Positions 6,113-12,373 of a stretch of DNA of 12,373 nt are shown piece by piece. A program made the position numbers and the translations under genes. The notes beneath the pieces are model-generated. The model was not told the DNA's origin. It saw only the letters and a program-made list of their open reading frames with translations, and ran no database searches. How positions within the stretch are numbered: the first letter of the stretch is position 1; every line of letters begins with the position of its first letter. Origin of the DNA: Spirochaetales bacterium (GTDB lineage: Bacteria; Spirochaetota; Spirochaetia; ARS1246); the NCBI GenBank assembly GCA_016930115.1, contig JAFGHN010000150.1, forward strand, positions 1 to 12,373. Direction: 5' to 3'.

Positions 6113-8934
6113 TACCGTTCCAGCGCAGACTTTAAGAACATGCCCGTGAAGGACGTTCGGACGGCGGCCACTTGCTCAGGAGTCCCGCAGGCGACGATTT
6201 CTCCTCCGCGGTCGCCGCCCTCCGGGCCAAGATCGATGATATAGTCCGCCTGCTTGAGCACATCAAGGTTATGTTCGATGAGAGCAACGGTATTGCCCTT
6301 GTCCACGAGCAATTGGAGGACCTCCATAAGTTTCTTCACGTCCTCAAAATGAAGCCCCGTCGTAGGCTCATCAAGGATGTAGAAAGTCTGCCCGGTGCTC
6401 CGCTTCGACAATTCGAGCGAGAGTTTCACCCGCTGCGCTTCTCCTCCGGAGAGGGTGAGCGCCGACTGGCCGAGCTTGATATAGCCAAGCCCGACCGCCT
6501 TGAGCGTGGAGAGTTTCCGCTCAAGCGCGGGGACCCGCGAAAAGAAATCAAAGGCTTCCTCGATGGTCATTTCCAGCACGTCGTAGATATTCTTTCCCCG
6601 ATAGCGGATATCGAGAGTTTCATGATTGAAACGGCGCCCCTTGCAAACATCGCAGGTGATGTAGACGTCCGGCAGGAAATGCATCTCGATTTTTATCAAG
6701 CCCGCGCCCTGGCAGTTCTCGCACCTCCCGCCTTTTACGTTGAAGGAAAATCTCCCGGGCTTGTAACCCCGGGCCTTCGATTCCGGAAGCGCCGCAAAGA
6801 GGTCCCGTATGGGCCCAAAGACGCCGACATACGTCGCGGGATTCGATCGTGGCGTACGGCCAATGGGAGATTGGTCGATGCTGATCACGTTGTCTACTGA
6901 TGCGGCACCTTCGATCGAATCAAAGTCGCCCACGGGATAGTGCGTACGGCCAACGGCGTTCGAAAGCGCCGGCGCGAGCAAATCGTTCAAGAGCGTCGAT
7001 TTTCCCGAACCCGACACGCCGGATATCGCTATCAACATCCCAAGGCGGAATTCCACGTTTATCCCTTTCAGATTGTGCTCTCTACAGCCGCAGAGAATCA
7101 CGCTCTTACCGTTGCCGCTCCTCCGCTCGGCCCTCGTCTCTATTTTACTCTTGCCGCTCAAGTATTTTCCGGTGAGACTGCGGTCGTTTTTCATTATTTG
7201 ATCCACGGTCCCTTCGGCAACGATCATCCCTCCGTGGATACCCGCCCCGGGCCCCAGGTCCACAAGATAGTCCGCGCTCCTCAGGGTCTGCTCATCATGT
7301 TCCACTATTATCAGCGTATTCCCGATGTCCCTCAGGTGAAAAAGGGTATCCAGGAGTCGCTGGTTATCCCTCTGATGGAGGCCTATTGTCGGCTCATCGA
7401 GTATGTAGAGCACTCCCACCAGGGAAGAGCCGATCTGTGTGGCCAGCCGTATCCGCTGCGCCTCTCCCCCGGACAGAGTAGCGGCACGCCTCTCGAGAGA
7501 GAGGTAATCAAGACCGACGTTGATCATGAAGCTCAAGCGGGCTCGAATCTCCTTGAGAATCTGCGCCGCGATCGCTCTCTCGGTTTGAGAAAGCTTGATG
7601 GAGTCAAAAAAATCGTGACTTTCACGTATCGATAATCGCGATATTTCATCGATATTGCATCCGGCGACCTTGACCGCCAGGCTTTCAGGTTTCAGCCGCC
7701 TGCCCCCGCAGACCGAACATTGCCTGTGCCGCATGAAGCCTTCAAGCCAGTCTTTCACCGATTGGGATGTTGTCTCGAGATACCGTCTTTTCAGGTCGTT
7801 CAAGATTCCCTGGTAGCGGGAAGTGAACTCAAACTTACCGGTGTTGTTCGTATTTACGTAGGAGACTTTTATCTCTTTGCCGGTGCCGTGCAGAATCGCG
7901 TTGAAAATATCCGGATCCAATTTGTCTATGGGCGCATCCAGAGAAAAGCCGAAGGCGTCGGCGAGTGCTTCAAACCAGCTCCGGTGCCACTTTGCTTTCG
8001 GGTTGCTCGTTTTCACGGCGCCTTGATTGTAAGAGAGGCTCCTGTCGGGTATGACAAGATCCGGGTCGAACTCAAGGGTAACGCCCAACCCCGAACATTC
8101 CGGGCAAGCACCGTAGGGGTTGTTGAAAGAGAACAAACGCGGCTGCAACTCCGGAAGGCTGATGCCGCAATCCGGACATGCGCTCTTCTGCGAAAAAAAC
8201 TCCTCGGACTCCTTTCCGCCCGAGTTCCTGACCACAATCATCTTACCATCGGCGGTCTCCAGTGCTGTTTCCACAGACTCGGACAGCCGTTTCCGTTGAT
8301 CCGCCTTGAGGATGATTCTGTCGACCACTATTTCAATGTTGTGTTTTTTGTTCTTGTCGAGCTCGATCTCATCTTCCAACGATACCGGACTACCGTCGAT
8401 GCGCGCGCGAACAAACCCGGCGCGTTTTCCGTCTTCGAGTATCTTTCTGTGCTGTCCCTTTGTTCCCCGCACAACCGGCGCGAGCAATTCCAGCCTGCTC
8501 CCCTCAGGATAGGCAAGTATCGTATCCAGAATCTGATCGAGGGATTGTTCGTAGATCCGCTTGCCGCAGCGCGGGCAGTGAGGGACGCCGATGCGGGCAA
8601 AGAGAAGCCTGAGGTAGTCGTAGATTTCCGTAACCGTCCCGACGGTCGATCGCGGGTTCTTGTGAGTGGTCTTTTGCTCGATGGAAATGGCCGGCGACAG
8701 ACCTTCGATATAGTCGATTTCAGGTTTATCCATGCGTCCGAGGAACTGCCGGGCGTATGCGGAGAGGGATTCTACATAACGCCTTTGGCCTTCTGCATAG
8801 ATGGTATCAAAGGCCAATGAAGACTTCCCCGATCCGCTTATTCCGGAGACGACGATCAGAGAATCTCTTGGGAGCTCGAGATCCACGTTCTTTAGATTAT
8901 GTTCCCGGGCACCTTTGATGATGATACGATCCAT
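6112..8934 (-). CDS. uvrA: UvrABC excinuclease subunit A
   Basis: UvrA is the damage-recognition ATPase of nucleotide excision repair; as a dimer it loads UvrB on lesions in DNA. All landmarks are intact. Walker A GISGSGKSS is at 31-39 and CPRCG at 120-124. The first zinc module has C253, C256, C277 and C280. ABC signature LSGGEAQR is at 487-494, with Walker B ILDEPTIGLH after it. The second half has Walker A GVSGSGKS (639-646), zinc cysteines C738, C741, C761 and C764, a second LSGGEAQR (828-835), and ILDEPTTGLH. The frame extends up to a TTG at 8973. I chose the ATG at 8934 because the protein then begins MDRIIIKGAREHNLKN, the family's usual start, and is 940 residues long, the E. coli length; GGGAAG lies 3 nt before it. 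The 61-bp gap upstream shows no recognisable LexA box, so SOS control is not evident. lptD follows with a one-base overlap. Confidence 0.98.
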   Translation of the reverse strand: MDRIIIKGAREHNLKNVDLELPRDSLIVVSGISGSGKSSLAFDTIYAEGQRRYVESLSAYARQFLGRMDKPEIDYIEGLSPAISIEQKTTHKNPRSTVGTVTEIYDYLRLLFARIGVPHCPRCGKRIYEQSLDQILDTILAYPEGSRLELLAPVVRGTKGQHRKILEDGKRAGFVRARIDGSPVSLEDEIELDKNKKHNIEIVVDRIILKADQRKRLSESVETALETADGKMIVVRNSGGKESEEFFSQKSACPDCGISLPELQPRLFSFNNPYGACPECSGLGVTLEFDPDLVIPDRSLSYNQGAVKTSNPKAKWHRSWFEALADAFGFSLDAPIDKLDPDIFNAILHGTGKEIKVSYVNTNNTGKFEFTSRYQGILNDLKRRYLETTSQSVKDWLEGFMRHRQCSVCGGRRLKPESLAVKVAGCNIDEISRLSIRESHDFFDSIKLSQTERAIAAQILKEIRARLSFMINVGLDYLSLERRAATLSGGEAQRIRLATQIGSSLVGVLYILDEPTIGLHQRDNQRLLDTLFHLRDIGNTLIIVEHDEQTLRSADYLVDLGPGAGIHGGMIVAEGTVDQIMKNDRSLTGKYLSGKSKIETRAERRSGNGKSVILCGCREHNLKGINVEFRLGMLIAISGVSGSGKSTLLNDLLAPALSNAVGRTHYPVGDFDSIEGAASVDNVISIDQSPIGRTPRSNPATYVGVFGPIRDLFAALPESKARGYKPGRFSFNVKGGRCENCQGAGLIKIEMHFLPDVYITCDVCKGRRFNHETLDIRYRGKNIYDVLEMTIEEAFDFFSRVPALERKLSTLKAVGLGYIKLGQSALTLSGGEAQRVKLSLELSKRSTGQTFYILDEPTTGLHFEDVKKLMEVLQLLVDKGNTVALIEHNLDVLKQADYIIDLGPEGGDRGGEIVACGTPEQVAAVRTSFTGMFLKSALER

Positions 8935-8995
8935 AGGCTTCCCAAAGGTATTACATTCTTTGGTGCCTCGCAAGAGAGCGTTCCCGGCAGGAAGC

Positions 8996-9925
8996 TCATT
9001 CCGGAAAAATGATCATGAAATCGTCTTTGAAGGGGGAGATCAACTGACGACGAGCTTTCACCGTCCACCAGTTCTCCACATCGTATTCCGCAACAATTTG
9101 AAACAACAGAGCGGCAAGTTCCCGCTTCTGTACTTCCCCGGTTTCGTACAGCGCTGCTGCCAGAGCGTAGGTCTGTCCAAACGCGTCAACCGCATACATA
9201 TAATCGACAAGGTCGCGATGACGAAGGGCATCCGACATAAGCCCGGGCAAAGTGGTAAATCTGTACTCCGGATCGAGGCGTATGAGATACTTTATCAGCG
9301 TCGTATTGGATATTACGAAGGCGAAAGCCAGATGCTCAACTCCGGCCTCAAAAAGACCGGTGCGGTACTCGTAAACGCCAAGATTGTAGTAGGCGCTTAA
9401 GGCACCGTAGTCATCTATTCGATACAGTTCAAGTAATTTGTCATACCCCTGCCGTGCAAGGGACCTCGCGAGAGTCGCCGGTTCGATGCCAAACTCCACC
9501 TCAGCATCTCTCGCACCCCAATCGTACCGGATGATCTGTTCCAGCTCTTCTGAATAGCCGGCAAAGTCACCCAGGGTGAAATAGACCATGGCGAGACGGT
9601 TGCGAATACTCATTTCTTCATCAGGAACCAGAAGCAGTCGTTTTTTTTCGATAGCCGTCTCGTACTGCTTTGCCGCAAGCAGGTATTCCCCTTCAGCTTC
9701 AAAAACGCGGCCTATCCAGTACTCAACTTCAGGGGAGGGTCCAAGAACTTCACGGGCCCTGCGAAAGTGGTATATTGCGTCGCCCAGTTCCTTGCCGTCA
9801 AAAAGCTGCTTCCCCTTTTCCAGAATAAGCCAGCCGGGCGCTTCTTCCACGTCCAGGGCAATGAGCGGCGCCATCACAAAAAAGAGAAACAGAGATGCTA
9901 CCGCTGTCCTTTTCTTTCCCTGCAC
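8996..9925 (-). CDS. Exported tetratricopeptide-repeat protein of unknown function
   Basis: I do not recognise a named family. The 309-residue product starts with a basic tip and hydrophobic core (KKRTAVASLFLFFVMAPLIA), a signal peptide with likely cleavage near residue 23. There is no lipobox cysteine, so it is probably periplasmic. TPR-like helical pairs follow at about 31-64 (KGKQLFDGKELGDAIYHFRRA), 65-98 (YWIGRVFEAEGEYLLAAKQY), 105-138 and 177-210. The C-terminal third is helical without clear repeats. TPR proteins usually scaffold protein contacts; any partner here is unknown. The start is GTG at 9925, inside the last codons of ispG (28-bp overlap). An in-frame TGA three codons upstream (9934-9932) excludes an earlier start. 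GAGGAAG at 9942-9936 lies 10 nt before the GTG, a rather long spacing. The gene sits between ispG and uvrA with no obvious functional link to either. Confidence 0.85.
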   Translation of the reverse strand: MQGKKRTAVASLFLFFVMAPLIALDVEEAPGWLILEKGKQLFDGKELGDAIYHFRRAREVLGPSPEVEYWIGRVFEAEGEYLLAAKQYETAIEKKRLLLVPDEEMSIRNRLAMVYFTLGDFAGYSEELEQIIRYDWGARDAEVEFGIEPATLARSLARQGYDKLLELYRIDDYGALSAYYNLGVYEYRTGLFEAGVEHLAFAFVISNTTLIKYLIRLDPEYRFTTLPGLMSDALRHRDLVDYMYAVDAFGQTYALAAALYETGEVQKRELAALLFQIVAEYDVENWWTVKARRQLISPFKDDFMIIFPE

Positions 9926-10974
9926 AGTTTTTCAACTTCCTCAAAAAACGCCGTTTCAGCCTCCCCGTCGTCGACACGACGGACGATAGCCCCGGACCTG
10001 AAAATGAGCGCCTTTCTTCCGGACCCCGTAATGCCCACGTCGGCGTGGCGTGCCTCTTCGGGCCCGTTCACAACGCACCCCATAATGGCAACGGTTATCG
10101 GCGTATCGAGGGCGAGAAGCCTCCCCTGGGCTCTCTCAATAAACCCGTGAACATCGAAACCCGCTCTCCCGCATCTTGGGCAGGAAACGATGTTAACCCC
10201 TCTGCTGCCAAGCCCTGCCGCGGCGATTATTTCACGGCCGGCAATGAGCTCGTCCTCGCACGCGCCACTCAAAGAAACTCTGATCGTACTGCCGATCCCT
10301 TTCTCAAGGAGCGGTACCAGCGCCGCGGTATTTTTCACCACACCCTGAATGGGTGGTCCGGCCTCAGTTACCCCAAGATGCAGCGGGTAATCGTACCGCT
10401 CGGCAAACAGTTCGTTTGCCCTGACCGTAGTTTTAATATCGGACGATTTCAAGGAAAACAATACGTTGCCAAACCCGACCCGCTCGAGTATTTCGAGCTC
10501 TTCTTCGGCGGCATGTAACATCGCCAGGGCGATGTCGATCTCGCCTCGCATTTTTCTTGGCAGCGACCCCGCGTTTACACCGACACGTATCGCGGCGCCT
10601 TTTGCCGCAGCCTTTTCGACGACTTCCCGTATTTTTTCTTCAGAACCGATGTTCCCCGGATTGATCCGAATTTTGGGTACATTTTCCAGGCAAGCAAGTG
10701 CAAGAGTGTGGTCGAAGTGAATATCCGCAACTAACGGTATCGATACCTCTCCCTGGAGCTTGCATAAAAGTTGTGCCGTTTCGATATCAGGAACGGCGAA
10801 TCTCAACAACTCTGCCCCAAATGATGCGAGAAGCTCAACACGGCGGACCGTATCAGCATAACTATCGTCCGAGAGCGGTTGCTTCCACATCGTCTGAAGA
10901 CGGCACGGATGGCTTCCGCCCATCGGAAGCGAGCCCACGTAAACAGTTCTGGTGGTAACCTTAGCTGACGACAC
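9898..10974 (-). CDS. ispG: 4-hydroxy-3-methylbut-2-enyl diphosphate synthase (IspG/GcpE)
   Basis: IspG converts 2-C-methyl-D-erythritol 2,4-cyclodiphosphate to HMBPP, the penultimate step of the MEP (non-mevalonate) isoprenoid pathway, using a 4Fe-4S cluster in the cytoplasm. The TIM-barrel part shows VADIHFD, RINPGNIG, IRVGVNAGSL, SLKSSD and LHLGVTEAG. The cluster domain has SCPRCGR (C265, C268) and MGCVVNGPEEA (C300, with E307 as the expected Glu ligand). No plant-type or Chlamydia-type insert domain is present. The frame is open back to a TTG at 11016. I chose the GTG at 10974, giving 358 residues, because the conserved region begins just after it (TTRTVYVGSLPMGG); no strong Shine-Dalgarno is visible, so the exact start is uncertain. 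It overlaps the subunit K gene by 14 bp and the TPR gene by 28 bp. Two loops differ from the usual consensus: WKQ replaces TNT after the QTM, and Glu replaces Gly before E307. Confidence 0.95.
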   Translation of the reverse strand: MSSAKVTTRTVYVGSLPMGGSHPCRLQTMWKQPLSDDSYADTVRRVELLASFGAELLRFAVPDIETAQLLCKLQGEVSIPLVADIHFDHTLALACLENVPKIRINPGNIGSEEKIREVVEKAAAKGAAIRVGVNAGSLPRKMRGEIDIALAMLHAAEEELEILERVGFGNVLFSLKSSDIKTTVRANELFAERYDYPLHLGVTEAGPPIQGVVKNTAALVPLLEKGIGSTIRVSLSGACEDELIAGREIIAAAGLGSRGVNIVSCPRCGRAGFDVHGFIERAQGRLLALDTPITVAIMGCVVNGPEEARHADVGITGSGRKALIFRSGAIVRRVDDGEAETAFFEEVEKLCRERKGQR

Positions 10975-11395
10975 CGAGTAAGAATACCATGACAAACAGC
11001 GCAACCGTCTCGACAAGCCCGATCACCAGGATATAGTTGACAAATCCTTTTCCTGTTTCAGCCATCGCGTCTGCAGCGCTTGCCCCGGCTTTTCCCTGAT
11101 ACCAGGCGGAAATCCCAATCGCAAGTCCTCCAAGCAAACCGGCTCCCAGTATGAGACCGGGATCTATGTTTGAAGCGGCCGAAAGCAATAAACGGTTCAT
11201 AAGTATAAACCCGTAGATTGTCTGGGTGAGCGGCGCCCCTATAAAAATAAACAACGCAAAAGGCGCCGGTTTGTTCTGGGAAAAACACTTCTTCCAAGCG
11301 CCTATGGTGGCCATTCCTGCAGTACCAATACCGACAGCCGACCCGACTGCCGCCAACGCAATGGCGCCGCCTACTCCCATCAAACCGATATTCAT
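10961..11395 (-). CDS. atpK: V-type ATP synthase subunit K (proteolipid, c-ring)
   Basis: This is the membrane-rotor proteolipid of the V/A-type ATPase; a ring of these subunits carries the coupling ion past subunit I. The 144-residue product has four membrane helices as two fused hairpins (about 5-27, 44-70, 79-99 and 119-142), the usual V-type duplication. The essential carboxylate is E129 in helix 4 (GLVETVALF). The first hairpin has no matching acid but carries TQTIY (T57, Q58, Y61). Q100 lies in YQGKAG. These positions correspond in order and spacing to the Na+ ligands of the Enterococcus hirae ring subunit as I recall them, so the enzyme may be Na+-coupled. The ATG at 11395 is preceded by a strong AAGGAG. 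Subunit I lies 16 bp upstream, and K is the last ATPase gene, as in other spirochaete operons I know. Confidence 0.96.
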   Translation of the reverse strand: MNIGLMGVGGAIALAAVGSAVGIGTAGMATIGAWKKCFSQNKPAPFALFIFIGAPLTQTIYGFILMNRLLLSAASNIDPGLILGAGLLGGLAIGISAWYQGKAGASAADAMAETGKGFVNYILVIGLVETVALFVMVFLLGVVS

Positions 11396-11403
11396 TTTCG
11401 TTA

Positions 11404-11409
11404 CTCCTT
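11404..11409 (-). promoter_or_regulatory. Strong ribosome binding site of the subunit K gene
   Basis: AAGGAG on the coding strand, 8 nt before the ATG at 11395, lying in the short gap after the subunit I stop. It is the best Shine-Dalgarno in the window, which fits the need for many copies of subunit K per complex. Confidence 0.8.
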
Positions 11410-11411
11410 AA

Positions 11412-12373
11412 TCATTTCTTTGTTGAGGTTGTTGTAAATTTTTGAGAAAACGGATCATAAGGTATTCCCGACCATTCCATCCCAAGATGGCTCGAAAACT
11501 CAAGCATGTTAAGCCGGACGCCATGCACGATAACCGAAAGAGCACCCATGATGAGATTGATCCCGTGACCGATGATGAGTACCAGTATCGATCCTATCAG
11601 TCCCACCAGCGAGTTACCCATATCCGCGGCCATTGCGTTGAAGCTCTTGGCTATTTCAACGGTCGCGAGGCCGACTGCGAAGAGCCTGATATAAGAGATC
11701 ACGTCGGCAAAGGCGCTGATACTGCTCAGAAAAGTCTGAAACAGCCCCGCAAAACCTTTCACAAGGCCTCTGAGAAAATTCCCTTCCTGATTAGCGAAGA
11801 GAACAACGAGCGCGATACCTCCGGCCACCATGTACAGCGCAAAGTTGGGAATCGGATACTTGATTGGATCAAGTACGAGATTGAGGACGAAGTAGAAAGC
11901 TCCCAGGACTATCATCATCCAACCGAGTTGCCCAAGAGCCTTTATCCGCGGCTTCTGCCGCAACTGACTGATAAAGCTCCAGCCGTGGGCCAACGTGACA
12001 TGCACGGTGCCGATAACAAAACACATATATTTTATGGTATCGCTGCTCTTCGGGTTAAACGACGATATTGGCTGAAGAATCAGGTATTTGAAAGGCGGCG
12101 CCTCGGCAATAGCTTCCGACCCGAACCAGGTTCCGCTCAAGGCGCCCCAGACGATTGTCACCGCGCTCAGCACGGTGAGAAGCGTCAATTCAAGTCCGGC
12201 GGGCTTTCCCTTGGACTTTCTCATAAAGATCGCTGCAAGCGTCATTGAGAGAAAGATGAAACCGTAGCCTGCGTCCCCTATAATCATGGCAAAGAAAAGC
12301 GAGAAGAAAAGGAGAAACCAGAAACTGATATCGTACTCATGATACCCGGGCAGCGCGCCAAGCAAATCAAAAA
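11412..12373 (-). CDS. atpI: V-type ATP synthase subunit I, C-terminal membrane domain (5' end outside window)
   Basis: Subunit I (the a-subunit homologue) is the membrane stator that forms the ion half-channels against the K ring. About 320 C-terminal residues are visible, and the frame runs off the right edge of the window. A TTG at 12365 could be read as a start, but homologues have a long cytoplasmic N-terminal domain before this point, so the gene is partial. The sequence opens with FDLLGALPGYHEYD, then the family-typical IIGDAGYGFIF. About eight membrane helices follow. The penultimate group includes DVISYIRLFAVGLATVEI, whose Arg (codon 11685-11687) matches the essential ion-path arginine. 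The end, HGINLIMGALSVIVHGVRLN, is also characteristic. Subunit K follows after 16 bp, giving the I-K order. The V1 subunits should lie upstream, outside the window. Confidence 0.95.
   Translation of the reverse strand, partial: FDLLGALPGYHEYDISFWFLLFFSLFFAMIIGDAGYGFIFLSMTLAAIFMRKSKGKPAGLELTLLTVLSAVTIVWGALSGTWFGSEAIAEAPPFKYLILQPISSFNPKSSDTIKYMCFVIGTVHVTLAHGWSFISQLRQKPRIKALGQLGWMMIVLGAFYFVLNLVLDPIKYPIPNFALYMVAGGIALVVLFANQEGNFLRGLVKGFAGLFQTFLSSISAFADVISYIRLFAVGLATVEIAKSFNAMAADMGNSLVGLIGSILVLIIGHGINLIMGALSVIVHGVRLNMLEFSSHLGMEWSGIPYDPFSQKFTTTSTKK

Noticed and set aside
7720..8820. Long plus-strand open frame (366 codons) inside uvrA
   Set aside because: It lies wholly antisense to well-conserved uvrA codons, shows no recognisable domain, and is explained by the codon composition of the real gene.
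8935..8995. Possible promoter or SOS box upstream of uvrA
   Set aside because: A TAATAC lies 14 bp after TTGCGA, too close for a standard promoter, and no palindrome resembling a known LexA site is present.
8996..9007. TTCCGGAA palindrome at the end of the TPR gene as a terminator arm
   Set aside because: It pairs only imperfectly with CCGGGAA downstream and no T tract follows.
11442..12248. Plus-strand open frame (268 codons) opposite subunit I
   Set aside because: Its product is highly charged with no family features, and the minus strand encodes an unmistakable V-ATPase subunit I membrane domain.

Overview
The window holds eight genes, all on the minus strand, so transcription runs from the right end (12373) to the left end (1). 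The content points to a free-living or host-associated spirochaete of the Treponema/Spirochaeta type. A bacterial V-type ATPase operon ends with subunit I followed by subunit K. An IspG shows the non-mevalonate isoprenoid route (Borrelia, by contrast, uses mevalonate). uvrA sits directly upstream of an LptD-like outer-membrane gene, an adjacency I recall from Treponema pallidum. Base composition looks moderately GC-rich by eye; I did not compute it. The assignment is an inference from gene content, not a species identification.

Right to left: (a) 12373-10961, the membrane sector of the V-ATPase: the C-terminal part of stator subunit I (its N-terminus lies outside the window) and the proteolipid ring subunit K, which carries a full set of predicted Na+ ligands. 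(b) 10974-9898, ispG, overlapping the end of the K gene. (c) 9925-8996, an exported TPR protein of unknown role, starting with GTG inside the end of ispG. (d) 8934-6112, uvrA, a standard 940-residue nucleotide-excision-repair ATPase. (e) 6112-2666, a large LptD-type outer-membrane protein, coupled to uvrA by a TAATG overlap and carrying an unexpected SAP-like helical motif after its signal peptide. (f) a 100-bp gap with a plausible sigma-70-type promoter. (g) 2565-1627, phoH, and (h) 1646 to the left edge, a 7TM-HD membrane phosphodiesterase of the PgpH family, overlapping phoH by 20 bp and cut by the window before its catalytic HD dyad. In many bacteria phoH and the 7TM-HD gene are followed by ybeY, so ybeY is expected just left of the window.

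The genes from the V-ATPase to lptD overlap or are separated by at most 61 bp, and may be transcribed together. The phoH-pgpH pair appears to start a second unit with its own promoter. No tRNA, rRNA, CRISPR array, mobile element or long repeat was found. This is mostly conserved core sequence; I see no novel multi-gene system. The items most worth a second look are the Na+-ligand pattern in subunit K, the SAP-like motif and near-absence of cysteine in the LptD protein, the altered loops in IspG, and the uncharacterised TPR gene.
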